In this document: positions 29,931 through 42,802 of the stretch, piece after piece
How positions within the stretch are numbered: the first letter of the stretch is position 1
How the letters are laid out: each line of letters begins with the position of its first letter
Source: Labia minor
Taxonomy: Eukaryota; Arthropoda; Insecta; Dermaptera; Spongiphoridae
Assembly (NCBI GenBank): GCA_963082975.1
Contig: OY720346.1
Span: 71,229,267 to 71,293,266 of the forward strand
Length of the DNA stretch: 64,000 bases
Direction of reading: 5' to 3'
Notes under the pieces: model-generated
Databases searched by the model: none
What the model was told of the DNA's origin: nothing
The model's input: only the letters and a program-made list of their open reading frames with translations
Made by a program: the position numbers and the translations under genes

Positions 29931-30565
29931 TTTTTACCGACCGACGATAGTAAGGGAGGTATTGTTTTCACACCAAATTTCACATGTGGAGATTTTTACA
30001 TATCTCCACGAATCATGCATTTTCTAAACAGAAAAAAGTATTTTTAGCATGATGTCTGTCCGTCCGTCTGTCCGTCCGTCCGTATAGATGTGTACAGCCT
30101 GAACGGCTCAACCGATTTTGATGAAATTTGGTATATTTACTTAATGCATCAGTGGGATGAATTGATCATTTTTTGGTGCAAATCCGTGAACCGGAAGTGA
30201 TAGTATTAGCGATCGACGATAGGAAGGGAAGGGTTATTTTCACACCAAAGGAGATTTTTTTATATATCACCACGAATCATGCACTTTGTATTGGTTTTAT
30301 CCTCGAGAAAAATCATATATATTAGTTTTTTCTTGATTTAAAATTATATGACCTCATCCAGCCATTCATGATGTCACAGCCTGGTCTTGCATATATATTA
30401 TAAATAAAATAAAATTAAAAATGTTTATATTTATTATTTATGTATCCATATCTGTTTTTTATTACATTAATAGATATATTAAAATTATTTGAAATTGTTT
30501 CTGTAGCTGGAAATTAATTTATTTCAAACAGTCGGTCGGTTCGGACCTGGCCACAGGTCAACTTA
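29931..30565 (-). repeat. Repeat A, full-length copy inserted between block D and the gene 4 promoter
   Basis: Runs from TTTTTACCGACCGACGATAG to GGCCACAGGTCAACTTA, with the GGAC/AGAC array at 30056-30085. The paralogous stretch at 17060-17085 ahead of gene 3 lacks it, so this is an insertion relative to that unit, shared by spacers A and B. Confidence 0.75.
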
Positions 30566-30574
30566 TTTAAACCT

Positions 30575-30962
30575 AGAAAAAAAGGCTATTTGATGAACAA
30601 TTTTGACTTTTTTAATAATTATAATTCCTGATTTTTTTAATAATTACATTTAAAATCATTTGAAAGTTATAATTTTATCTTTACAAAGAGAGACTAAAAA
30701 AATAAGAAAATCAAAATATTGAAAAAATAGAGAGGTAGAAAAAAGGTTCAAACCCCACTCTTCTTATTTTTACTTAAGGGGTCTTCTGATTGGTTGCCTG
30801 TTCCGACACACCTTTTTTCGACATAAACGGCCTCTTCCATTTCCTTCAGCTATCATTTGCTCTCTGCATCTCACCAAGTCAACATTAGCACGCTTGCTAA
30901 CTGAGTGTACTTTCCAATTTGTTTTGTTTTTGATTTAAAAAAACAACCAGTGTGTTCAGAAG
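30575..30962 (+). promoter_or_regulatory. Promoter and leader of F-box-like pseudogene 4
   Basis: Same block as 17085-17457 (inverted CCAAT at 30788; intact ATTTGCTC site at 30856). A short deletion just before the coding region (TTTGATTTAAAAAAACAACC) removes the ATG used by genes 3 and 5. Confidence 0.6.
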
Positions 30963-32271
30963 ATGACTCCTGTAAATGAAACAACTGTAAATTACAGTTG
31001 TGATCAAGAATTACATCAACATATGAGGAGATTACCGCAAGAATTAGTAGGTAATATTCTTAAATATTCAACATTTCAACAATTGCTTGATTTTAGTGAA
31101 GATCCATATTATTACGATGCGATTATCAATTCTGGAATTGTTTCTTCCTCACCTACAATTTTTTTCACCCATTTGGATTCCTTCCCCGCTAAGTTTGAAC
31201 GATTCTATTTTTTAATAAAAACTGTTGAAGTAAATGTGATGAATTATGAATTTTTTATCAAGTTTATAAAACATTCATCCATACTAAGAATAAAAAAAAT
31301 TGTTTTTAATGTTAACTCCGTAAGTAAATTAGATATAATACGAGATTTTCTAATAAAATTATCAAGTGATGTCGAAGAAGGTAAATCGCCAACATATCCT
31401 ATTTTCAATAAGGTAGAGGAAATTATTATAAAAGGGCACATACTAAATCATGATATTTTTCCATAGGCTATTAATTATTTTTTTCCAAATTTAAAAAAGT
31501 TTAGTCTTCAATCTCCATTTTTTTGTATAAATATAAATAAATTATTTATCAAAATGAACAAACTGGAAACATTAAATTTGGCTTATTTATCGATAAAAAC
31601 GATTTTCAATGATTCATTGAAATCCATAGCTAATTTATCTAGTTTAAGAGAATTAGAAATCGTTATTGATTCTGATAATAAAACCTGGCCATCTTATTTG
31701 TCAAAATTAGAAAATTTAAAATATCTAAGTATTACATACGTTGGCCCAAAAGAAATTCTCAGGAGTTATTTTGAAATTGCACCATTAGGTAAATTGAAAA
31801 AAGTAATGCTTTTGCATATTAAATCATTTACAGAGCAACTAGTTAAAGTGTTTCTTGAAAAAAGGTTACCATTAACAAATTTGAAAATAACTTTTTGCAA
31901 AGATGTCCAGAAAAATGCCTTGAAATTGCTTAATCAATTTGAAAATTTAACTGACCTCCGATTAGAATGCTGTCCTTCATTAATTTCTAGTGATCTAGAG
32001 CAGCGGTTGCCAAACTTTTTGACCTCACGGACCAGTTAATTCATAATTTAAATCCCGCGGACCACTAATAGGATTTTTAAGTGTTAAATATATTTATAAA
32101 TAAAAATTGTGATCAAAGAACACATAAAATGTACCTAGTTAATAAAATGAAACTATTAATAGTAACCAAGTTATAAAAGCTTTATTAATATACCATAATA
32201 AAATAAACAAATTAAAAAAAATTATACAAACAAAACAATTAAATATATCAAACTTTTAGCGTTATACATTC

Positions 32272-34232
32272 CTAGTGTGATGGATGTTCCTGCTTACTTG
32301 AAATAAGATTATGGATATTTGGATCCAATGTTGTTACTACAAGACGGAGAACTGCATTTATTTCAAGCCGTGATCGGTACCGTGTTTTGATGACTGTGAC
32401 AGATGAAAAGGCCTTTTCACATAAATAAGTTGTGGAGAATTGAATCAGAATTTTCATCGCCTGTTCACTAAGCAAAGGGTATTCACTTTTTATGGAAAGC
32501 CAAAACTGAGTTCTTGAAGAGGATGAATAAAATTTAAGTTTGAGAGTTTCGTCGGAAGATAGGTCGATGAGGCTTTCTTTTAGATGCATGCTTAACTTAC
32601 TATCCTGAATGTTCGCTGCAAACGGATCTAGTATCCACAAATTACCATGTCTGGGATCTTCATTCTTTGGGTAATAACGAGCAAAAGAGTCTGTAAGTGA
32701 TTCCAAGTGCTTTTTTACTAGGGTTACCACTTGCTGGTTAACATCATTCTCCTTCATGTATTCATCAAAATTAGGAAACATTTGCAGATCGTCTTCAACC
32801 AACCGCGTTTGCCACAGTAATATTTTCTTTTGAAATGCATCCATTTTATTCCGTAGGGTGAACACGTCCTTAAGTTGTCCCTGCAAAGATATGTTTAGTT
32901 CATTTAACATGGAAAAAATATCTGCCAGGTATGCAAGGTTTGCTAGCCATTCATTGTCGGACAAGCATTTTTGCAATTTCTGATTATGAAAAATAATTTG
33001 ACTTCTTCCCGCAAGGCGAATAGTCGGGTCAATATTTTGCCCCTCGACAGCCATCTCACCTCAGCATGACGAAGAAGATGAGTATACTCGGAACCCATTT
33101 CTTCGCAAAGTGCCTCAAATATTCGAGGATTGAGTGCTTTGTGTCGAATTTCCTTTATAATTTCAATGACATTTGATAATACTTCGTGTAGTTCCGGGGA
33201 CATTTTTTTCGCTGCAAGTTGTTCTCGATGTATAATGCAGTGTATAGATAAAATGTCTGGGTGACCAACATTCTTCACCTTTACAACAATTCCTGAAAGA
33301 TGTCCAGTCATATTTGCGGCACCATCTGTGCAGATGCCAATACATTTTTTCCAATCAATTTCATGTTCCCGAAAATAACTATCAAGTGCTTGAAAAATCT
33401 CAGGGCTGGTTGTTCTACCCGGCAAATTAAGCGAACAAAGTAGTTCTTCATGTATCTCTCCTTTACACTCAACCCTCACAAAACAAAGAAGAAGTGCTTT
33501 GTTTGTAATGTCCGTAGATTCGTCAAGTTGGATTGAATAAAATGATGAATTTTTCACCATTTTTATTATCTGATTTTCAATGTCTTCGGCTATATCTTCG
33601 AATCTGCGCTTAATAGTATTAATAGACATAAGAATTACTTTCAATTTCTGAACAGCTTGCATTCCCAAAATCTGTTCACAGGCTTTTAACATGCATGGCT
33701 TAATTAATTCTTCTCCAATCGTGTACGGCTTTTTGCATTTCGCGATCTGATTTGCTATGAGATAGGAAGCCTTAAGTAATGATTTATCTTCCATGGTCAT
33801 TTTTCTTAAAGCAATAACTTGCTTTTGCATATTTTCATGCATTCTTTTAAAATATTCTAGCGGTTTTTTTGCTAAATCCGGGTGTTTTGAATTCAAGTGT
33901 CTTTCAAGTTTTGAAGGTTTTAATGCATCGTTAGATAGGCTTTCAGAACATACAACACAGAGAGGTCGTGGATCCAGCTCATTGTCAGGTTCTTCAATGA
34001 ATCCAAATTTTAAGTAGTAGGGATGATATTTTCTTGAAACTTTGTGTTTTTTCTTCTCTTCACCTCCCGTTCCAACGTGTTTCCTAATGGTGCCTGATGA
34101 AGACTGTGGAGGTTCTGATTTATTGATCAGTTCACGGTTAGGTGAAGTATTATTAATGTTATTATTATCGTTCTCATTACCTTTTGCATTACTAAAGAAA
34201 TGCAAAATATTCTTTTGTTTTTTTTCACTCAT
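32272..34232 (-). pseudogene. hAT transposase (BED-type, SCAND3/ZBED5-like), single frameshift
   Basis: Starts at 34232 with MSEKKQKNILHFFSNAKGN. A BED finger follows at about residues 75-120 (CVVCSESLSNDALKPSKLER, then HLNSKH). The RNase H-like core then has LDESTDITNKALL, CTDGAANMTGH, HCIIHREQLAAKKM and EVRWLSRGKILTRLFALREE, and the C-terminal dimerisation motif TYLCEKAFSSV is close to the stop at 32272. Frame continuity is broken once, in a run of T residues near 32993, where the reading shifts by one base (overlapping frames 32943-34232 and 32272-33054). Otherwise it is about 650 codons, the usual size, so it died recently or contains an assembly error. Confidence 0.82.
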
Positions 34233-34585
34233 TATGGGTTTAATTTATTTGAATCTAAAATAAAATAAAAAGAAATTTAGACAAGTCAAACTCATTTTAT
34301 CCCAATAAATATCAAATAAAAGAAAATATGTACATGGTTAAGATTTAAGATCATACCTGTTTTAATATATAAATATATAAAATGTTTTAATATATAAATA
34401 TATAAAAGAAAATACACAAAAACGTCCTTAATAACCCAACTAATATATTGAATATACTTTGTATTGAACTCCGTAAGCCACCTTTAATCGTCTCAACTGA
34501 TATACATATGCGACAAACAGAAGACTGAAACATTAGAAGAGTGGGAAACGAGGCGAGAATAAGACAAAACATAATGAAGCTAGAG

Positions 34586-34720
34586 CAGGGATGTCCAACC
34601 TTTTAATTTAATGGGCCACATCGCAAACTTAAATATTTAACTGGGCCGCAAAATTACCAGAATATGTTAAGCCTAGCTAGTGAATGTCTCAAAACTTAGT
34701 CGATAGTGGGCCGCCATCAT
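34586..34720 (+). mobile_element. hAT MITE fragment inside hAT element 1
   Basis: CAGGGATGTCCAACCTTTTA followed by GGGCCACATCGC, TGGGCCGCAAAATT and GTGGGCCGCCATC is the end of a different hAT MITE family. A matching other end was not found. Confidence 0.5.
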
Positions 34721-35150
34721 GTTCTAATGCATCTTCAAACATAACTTAACATGATGAGTAAGTATATTCCACATTTTTCTGCGGACCACCGAAATTTTCT
34801 CGCGGACCACTAGTGGTCCGCGGACCACCACTTTAGCGACCTCTGATCTAGAGGATATCCATGAAATAAAAAAATTAAATATTTTATCTTTTTATGGATG
34901 TGTAAAAATATGTAATGAAGTACTTCCATACATTTTTCAATGTAAAACATTCTATCAATTAAATCTTTATGGCACAAAGGTAAAAATTGATTTTAGGACA
35001 ATTAAAGATAACTTGCGTGTTCATACATTGAACATTAATCAATACCCTGATGAAGAAAATAGGGGTTGGCCATCTTATTGGTATAATCGAGATAACTATC
35101 GGATTTTGAAAAAATTGTTACCTTGTGCAAGTATTATCAAAAGTGTATAC

Positions 35151-37790
35151 CAGGGGTGGGCAAACTAATTTTTGGTATGATCTACTTATTGTTTTTTTAT
35201 TTTTGCGAGATCGACTTGCAAAAATGGTTGAATTAAAAACAAATAAAAATTTAATTAACGTCTTTATTAATAATAATATATTAAATAGATACATTTTATT
35301 TACTTGTGCATTACAATTTATAAATATTTTATATTATTTTTCTGAAGTAGATGCGTGACATTCCATTTCAGCAACGAGTTTTGTAAAATTAGGTTCGTAA
35401 TTACTAATACATAATCGATAATTAATATTATAATATAATTGATTTGAGAAAACGCTGCTTCACATAGATACGTTGAGCCAAAAAATGCAAATATTCTCAT
35501 TGCCACCGATCTCAATAAAGGATATTTTTCTTCAGGTAATAAATTCCAAAAATCCTTTTCGTTTACTCGTGCTTTCAGAATAATATCAGATTGCAATGTT
35601 ATAGTTTCAAATACAACATCCGATAAATTCAACTGAAAAGTATCAGCAAGAATCGAAGAAATATTTTCGTTATCGAATTCTTTAAAAGGAAATGAAATAA
35701 ATTAAAAAATCGGCTGAAGATTATTAAGATTTGCAAATCGTCTTTCAAATTCTTCATTGAAATTTTCTAGTTCAGCACAAAACATTTCAATATTACATTC
35801 TCCATTAAGTTTAACATGTTTTTCTAAATATGGAAAATATGTAAAATTTTGTCTTTTTAATTGTGAAATAAAAAGTTTTAATTTCGCTTTAAAAGCATTT
35901 ATAGAACTAACCAATTATATAATATTTTTTCCTTTCCCTTGTTTTTCTAAATTAAGCGAATTGTATTGGCCCATGAAATCTGTCAGGAACGATAATTTTT
36001 GTACCCATAGTGGATCTTTCAATTGATCGTTTTTTTCTCCCATCGTGTCCAAAAATATAATAATTTCAGGCAAAAGATTTAAAAATCTTTCCAAAAAGCT
36101 TCCTCGACTGAGCCACCTAATATATGACAAAAAAATAAGTAAATCTTCATATTCCGAGTCATTATCTTCAAGTTGAGTACGGAATAGACGTCTCCTTAAA
36201 CTCCGTGCTCTTATTGAATTCGCAACTTTGATTGTCATATCCATAATATCATTAATGTCTAATATTTTTGCACATAAGGCATTATTATGAATAATGCAAT
36301 GAAATGTTAGGAAGTCAGGAAACTGTTCATTTTGTCTACACAGGGCTATTAACCCATTATTTTTACCAGTCATGGAAGGTGCTCCATCAGTAGACATAGC
36401 AACCAATTTATGTAAAGGCAAATTTGTTTTTTCAACATAGGACATAAAAGTTGTCATTATATCTACACCTCGTGTTGTTCCCTTTATCGGAAGAATTGTC
36501 AAAAATTCTTCTTTTACTGAAAAATCGCAAAACACCATTCTTATAAAAACAATTAATTGAGCAGTGTCAATGATATCCGTCGTCTCATCAAACTGCAACG
36601 AATAGAAAGAGCAAATTTGTAGGTCATTTTCTAATTGTGCAGTTACATTTTTATCCAAATTTTCAATTCGACGTGTTACAGTTCTGCGAGAAAGTTTCAA
36701 ATCTTTAATTGTATTGAGAATTTCATTTTTATTTTTAAAGTTGGAAAATAATTTCTCGCCACCCTCAAGAAAAGCTTCCTTAAAAATTTCTCCATCTCGA
36801 TACGGTTTTTTATGTTTTGCCAAAACGTATGTTATGACACAGGATGCTTCAGTTACCATTTTGGATTGCTGCATAGGCTTTTGAAACAAAAGTTGATGTG
36901 CGGTCAATTGATTTTTTAATTCTTTAATTTTTTGTTTTCTTAATTCTGTGTTAACAGGGTAATCATTTTCATAATGTTTATGTAAACTCGAAAAATGTCT
37001 TTCGAGATTTCCTTTTTTGGGTAAAGCGACTGTAACACGACATATCAAACACATACATTTATCTTTATACATAGTGAAGAAATATAACTCTTCCCATTCA
37101 TTATGGTAATGATATGTTTTTTGTTTCTTTTTATTCATTTTAATTTTATCTGAAATTAAAATTAGTAAATGTAGTTGTAATCTAGAGAAGTAAACCAAAA
37201 TTAAACATTTTAAATATACATATTTACTAACGCAAAAACGGTATTTCAATAATTTTCACTACACAATTTCTTTTCAGCGCTCGCTTCAGCTCCCAATCAG
37301 ATCACAAAATAAACTAAAATGTCCAGAAATAAGTAGCAAATGTTATGCTAAGACCAAACCCTCAACTTACTACATAGTTGCAAATGAGTAGTAAATGCTA
37401 CAAAGCTACATAGTTGCAATTATAGAAAATAGTAAACAACTTGCTACAACAATAGTTGCAACTCATTGCAAGTACAGTATTTAGACAAGATATAGTAGGG
37501 AATAAGTTACGTGAGTTTGGCAGTTGAGGGTATAAAGGTGCCAAACAAACCGAAAGCTTAATGCCTATTTCTATGATTACCAAATCAATCAAAAAAATAG
37601 ATTTACAGTATAATATCATCATCATTCATAATATGTGCAGTTCTCTGTAAAATTATAAATTAATGTTTCATCGTTTTTTAAATTTTAAGTCGGTGCATAT
37701 TATGAAAAATTGAAGTAAATCTAGTCAATTATATAAAATGTTTGCGATCGACTGCCGAACTGTACGCGATCGACGGTTTGCCCACCCCTG
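35151..37790 (-). mobile_element. hAT element 2 (2640 bp)
   Basis: Terminal repeats CAGGGGTGGGCAAACTAATT and CAGGGGTGGGCAAACCG (reverse complement), with a perfect 8-bp TSD, GTGTATAC (35143-35150 and 37791-37798). The ends are similar to those of the 187-bp MITE at 24662, so this family could have supplied the transposase for such MITEs. Confidence 0.9.
35334..37138 (-). pseudogene. hAT transposase (BED-type, GTF2IRD2/ZBED-like), three lesions
   Basis: The ATG at 37138 begins MNKKKQKTYHYHNEWEE. Then come a BED finger (CMCLICRVTVALPKKGNLER, HFSSLH), the core motifs FDETTDIIDTAQL, STDGAPSMTGKNNGL, HCIIHNNALCAK and IRWLSRGSFLERFL, and the C-terminal TYLCEAAFSQ. It is broken by an in-frame TAA at 35915, another in-frame TAA at 35702 and a frame change near 35420, just after the dimerisation motif. 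More decayed than the transposase of hAT element 1. Confidence 0.8.
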
Positions 37791-37861
37791 GTGTATACTA
37801 ATGATTTCAATATTATTTTTTATCGTTTTTTATATTTGGTTATAATGTAAGTGTATTTAAA

Positions 37862-40208
37862 ATAAATGTTTATAAATATTTCTTATGATCGTTATAAAAG
37901 TTTAAGTTATTTTAATATTCAAGATTTATATATTTTATAATAATAATATTAAAAATATTTAAATAAACGTTTTAATAATTGAAAATAAATACTACTTTAA
38001 TATAAAAAAAAAATTAAATAAATTACCATTGCATGTTTGTATTTAAATGAAAAAAAATATTGTTAAAGTTAAATATATTATTCTAATATTTGTAAGTATT
38101 GCACATTTTTAAAAGATATTATTGTAGAATAATAATAAATAAACATTTTGTAATTTTGTTTTATTTTATTGAAATTAAATTATTTAAAAAATAATTTTAA
38201 TTAATTTATAAAATTATTTTAGTATTTCAGTCATATATTATAAATATAATGTCTCTATTAAAATAAATACTATTCTTGTTCATTATATAGTAATTGAAGT
38301 TTTATTTAAAAAATGGCGATTGTATTTAATATTTGTAATGTATATCTTAATTAATATTAATAATAATAATTCATTGAATATTAATAAATATTATAAAATG
38401 AAATTTGTGAATTTATTTTATTTTCCTTATTCAATCCCATATCCTTTCCTATATTCTTTATATATAATATAAAAATAAATCCTTATATTATATATCTATA
38501 TAATATTTATTATATTGTTTCTCTCTTACTTTTATTTTAGTCTAATAAATTAATACAAGTTTGTAAAAATTTAAATAATTAAGAATATTTTTAATAAAGA
38601 GAACCCACGAATGTTTTGTTCTCGATTTTTAAATTAATAATTTATAATAATATATTATAATAATTAAAAATATTAAGATCAGTTAAAATAAGATGTTTTA
38701 GAACTTTCTAAATATGTATTTCTAGTAAATTCATGGTTTCAATTTTTTTCTAAATACATTTTCAAATTTCAATAAATTCTTATTCCAACTTTTGTCACAA
38801 CCAAAAAAAAAACCCTTGAATATCTTTTTTCTTGAACTACAATAGCACATCCGAAGTATCTTTGGCCAAGATCTCTTTTCAAGTAAACACAAAAGCTTTG
38901 AAAAAGTCGTTTTTGTTGCTTTCTCCTTTTTTTCATTCTTCTACAAGTAAACAAAATTCATTTGTTAATGAACAAGGAACCAAGTTAAAAATAAATTGTT
39001 TCATAGATTTTTCAAATACCTGAATATTTTTTTTTTCTTGAAAAATTATTTTAGATAATATATAAATTGAAATTTAATATAATATAATAATCTATTACAT
39101 AACGAATAGCAAAATGGGTTGGTAAGGCCATAACTCTATTTTGCCAATTTTTTTTTAAATGTTCGTTTAAGTCCAAGCATGGATCGAATAATTTCCGGGA
39201 AAACCCTAAATACAGCCCTTTTCTTTTTCCCATTAAGGGTTGGGAAAATACTTTTAAATGCGGGCCAAAATACAATTTTCAAAATTTCTTCCGGGCCGGA
39301 GGACCATATTTCGAAAACACTAATAAACAAAATTTATCTTTTTTTTGTTAAGAGACGTATTGAACGAAAAATCAAAATAAGAGCCAATAAAAGCGTGTAA
39401 AAAATAAATACAATTAACGACACAATTATCACATTAATATCAAATATTAATTTAAATAAATTAAGACAAAAAATATTAAAAATATTCTCTATTGAAACAA
39501 AATTTATAATTATAAGGAATATTTTCAAATTCTGTGGTGTGGAAACAAAGGATTAGAAAAGAAAAATAAATAAATAAAACACGTTTTTCTTAATTAATAT
39601 TTGGTTAATTTTTTTAAAATAATCTATGCAATAGAAAGCATTTATTCAAGCTTAGGAATGATATAAAAATATTTCATATATAACAAAACAATTTATATAC
39701 CTATATATATATATATATATATATTGAAAAGTTTTTATTTAGAATAATAAGAAAAAGAGGACGTTCAATTTTAATCGTTTTTTTTAGTATTTATTTAATT
39801 TATATATATATTAATATATTTATTTATATATATGGTAAAATGCGTACTTGTCTTTTCGTTATTATTTAATAATAATTTATCTTTTCAAGCTTAAAGTTTA
39901 CAAATGATCTTTCTTTTGTTTTGTTTTTCTATAAAAATTAAAATTCTTGAGGTTTTATAAGAAAAAAAAATCAATTTTTTTTGACACCTCTATAAATATT
40001 TATTTTAATGTTGTTATTATTATTATTGTTCATTTGGACTGTTAATTTCTACGTTATAACAAAAGTATTATTTTTCTTTTTATTTTGTTTTAATATAAGG
40101 AGAATGAACACAGAATATAGAATTATATGAAATAACATGTCAAACACACACAAGTTTCCATAGGAAACAACAGAAATTATTTTTTCCAATTTTCTTTACT
40201 TTTTGTTA
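37862..40208. repeat. Tandem-unit spacer, copy B, left part
   Basis: Matches 18862-21181. The (TA)n run near 39705 is longer than its counterpart. Joins the right part directly (CTTTACTTTTTGTTAAAATC) without the 2.7 kb found in copy A, as does copy C; this is therefore the ancestral arrangement. Confidence 0.8.
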
Positions 40209-40684
40209 AAATCAGAAAGAATCAATCAATCAATCACACAACACGTTCTCACATAATATTCTCTCATATTTAAACATTACACATAATCTCATCAAGTTTA
40301 TTTATTAATTTTATTATATTTATTAATACCTAATTCACAGAGCCGTCGTTCAAATAATTTAAACTAACATAAATAAAAAAATATAGTCATAAAACATACA
40401 CTCCTTAAATTTACGTATTAATGAACTGAAATACAGAAAAGTATGTCCTGTGGATATAACATATATATATATATTTCGTAATTTGATTAAAATATATTTT
40501 TAATTTTATTTTATTTATAATATTTTGTATTTAACGAAGCGCTTAAACATACGTATTAATGCACTGAAAGAGAGAAAAGTATGGTCTGTGGATATAACAA
40601 TCTATATTTCGTAATTTATTCGAAAATATAGAGAGAAAATTTATCTTTATTAAACTGAAAGCAATTGAATGATCTCTCTCATAC

Positions 40685-42019
40685 ATTAAAACCAGAGGTT
40701 TGAGAAAAATAATTATAATAAGTGACTCTCAAAGTGCCCTCCTTGCTATCAGAGAATATAAAGCTGCACATCCTCTGATACAAAAATACAAGAATTCCAT
40801 TATGAATGTTCAAGTGGAGAATCGCATATCTACTTTTTATGGATCCCCGGGCATAAATGCATCAAGGGGAAGGAGGCTGCCTACGAATTAGCTAAAATAG
40901 AAGATAACAAAATAGAGTGGGACTTTCTTGAAATCTATTTAAATGACTTTCTTAAGCAGGGGTGGGCAAATACTTTTAACCGCGGGCAAAATAAAATTTT
41001 GAAAAAACTGTTTTTTTTATAAGGCCATAATGAATGAATGAAAGATAGAAATAAGAGCCAAACTTTTTAAAAAGACCAGCGGGCCGGATAAAATAAACAA
41101 AAGGGCCGAATCCGGCCCGCGGGCCGGCTATTGTCCACCCCTGCTCTTAAGTATATGAAAAATAAAATCTATACCATTTGGACTCAAGAGTGGGAGAGGA
41201 ATAGCGCATTACTTAAGAGAGTCAAATCATTCATTTGTCCACTAGAAAATATTCAATATCAAGAAGAGAGCAGGCCAATCTGTCATGTCTCAGAATAGGC
41301 CACTGCTATTTTTCCCATCTGAATCTGAAAGAAATGCCCCTTGGTGCGCAATATGCGTTATGGGAGTCACAGTGGAGCATGTTCTTGTCAAATGCCAGTC
41401 ATCGACAAGAAGATCATGTAAAATTAATTTGAATATCAGACATTTATTGGAAAAGATTGAAAATTTTGAGAATTTGTTTAGGTTTCTACATAGGTTTAGA
41501 TTGCTATACATAATATAATATTTATTATTTATTTACTATCTATTATTAATTTATTATTAATTTATTATTTATTTATTTATTATTTATATATTTGTAAATA
41601 TAAATTGTTTCATTGTTGTTATTATTTTCTGCATAGTTTATTTTTGTCATTTTTATTATTATATTCTAGTCATGTTCAATGGGGACCCCTTTATAGTCAC
41701 TTTTTGAGCGATTTTTTTTATTATTTATTTATCTATTTATTGTATGTTGTATTTATTAATTGGGTAATTATTAAATAAATTGTTTTGGGGTTTGGAAGGA
41801 AAAATCATTCTTTCCAAGTGATCTATCCTGGGAGCTTTGAGTCTGACACAATGGCATCGGTCAGGATTCTGTAATTTACTGTTTGCCTGGCTGTGCCCCG
41901 GTGAAGAAGATGAAATTCTCCCTGTAGGAATTTATCTTTTACGATGGATGATTTCTTTAAGGCATAAATAGGTCGTAGTAGCTGAAGTGCGTCGATCCTC
42001 AAATAATAATAATAATATT
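40685..42019 (+). pseudogene. Non-LTR retrotransposon 3' end, duplicate in copy B
   Basis: Same lesions, same MITE insertion and same (AAT)n tail as 24390-25724, so it is a segmental copy and not a second insertion. Confidence 0.7.
40957..41143. mobile_element. hAT MITE, duplicate in copy B
   Basis: Identical site and sequence to 24662-24848, with the same imperfect 8-bp flanks. Confidence 0.8.
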
Positions 42020-42189
42020 TCGTAATTTGATTTTATTTATATTTATAATATTTGGTATTTAAAAAAGCTCTGTTGTCTTAATTATTTTTTTTTTAATTAA
42101 TATAAAATAAAATATAATATTTTTAAAATATCTATCAGTTTTAACCAGGCACAAGGAGTTTAAGATTCATTTTATCCATTCTAAATTCA

Positions 42190-42445
42190 TCAAAAGTTTA
42201 ATGTAATTTTGTCAAGGAAGGGGAAAAAATTAGCTTGAATTCGGATTACCAATCCTAAAGAAATACACAATCCTAGATTAGTTGCCCAATCGCCATAAAC
42301 CTGAAGTGACCATCCTGCAATTAATGTAAATATACATCCAAATGTTTCTGCGCCAGCATTAATTGCTGAAGTGGAAGTTCCAGCTGAAAAGAAGATATGT
42401 TAATTCAGCTGCAAATTGATAGCCCACAGCGATATACCCAGACAG
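42190..42445 (-). pseudogene. FLVCR-type transporter fragment, duplicate in copy B
   Basis: Same reading and the same frame change as 25895-26150; truncated at the same base by repeat A. Confidence 0.6.
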
Positions 42446-42802
42446 AAGTTGACCTGTGGCCAGGTCCGAACCGACCGACGGTTTGAAGTAAATTAATTTC
42501 CAGCTACAGAAACAATTTCAAATAATTTTAATATATCTATTACTGTAATAAAAAACAGATATGGATATAACATAAATATTTTTAATTTTATTTTATTTAT
42601 AATATATATGTAAGACCAGGCTGTGACGTCATGAATGGCTGGGTGACTTCATATAATTTTAATTAAGAAAAAACTAATAAAGATGATTTTTCTCGAGAAT
42701 AAAACCAATACAAAGTGCATCATTCGTGGTGATATGTAAAAATCTCCACATGTGAAATTTGTTATGAAAACAATACCTCCCTTACTATCGTCGGTCGGTA
42801 AA
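42446..42802 (+). repeat. Repeat A, internally deleted copy in copy B
   Basis: Duplicate of 26151-26507. Confidence 0.7.

Larger units (their letters stand above)
23910..30945. repeat. Tandem-unit spacer, copy A, right part (matches 40209-47140)
   Basis: Offset about 16.29 kb from copy B and almost identical, including all nested elements. Differences seen: a 24-bp deletion in copy B near 44583, a 2-bp GT/TG difference near 29215/45481, AACGG versus CCCGT near 29291/45563, and (T/A) substitutions. The spacer continues into the promoter and gene of the next unit. Confidence 0.85.
32001..34845 (-). mobile_element. hAT element 1 (2845 bp), nearly complete
   Basis: Imperfect terminal inverted repeats CAGCGGTTGCCAAACTTTTT and CAGAGGTCGCTAAAGTGG (reverse complement), with GCGGACCAC words at both ends. 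A perfect 8-bp TSD, ATCTAGAG (31993-32000 and 34846-34853). Encodes one BED-type transposase on the minus strand. The left flank of the transposase (34263-34845) holds a piece of another hAT MITE. Confidence 0.9.
30963..37850 (+). pseudogene. F-box/LRR-like paralogue 4, disrupted by a nonsense codon and two hAT insertions
   Basis: The paralogue is recognisable in three pieces: 30963-32000, 34846-35150 and 37791-37850. The ancestral start is deleted; reading picks up at MTPVNETTVNYSCDQ. The Trp codon of FPWAINYFF is TAG at 31464-31466, in frame with what follows. hAT element 1 interrupts it after SSDLE (TSD ATCTAGAG) and hAT element 2 interrupts it after ASIIKSVY (TSD GTGTATAC). Without the insertions and one TSD copy each, the pieces are collinear with gene 3 to a TAA at 37848. 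LRRs such as LTDLRLECCPSLISSDLE are still clear. The C-terminus differs from paralogues 3 and 5. Confidence 0.85.
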
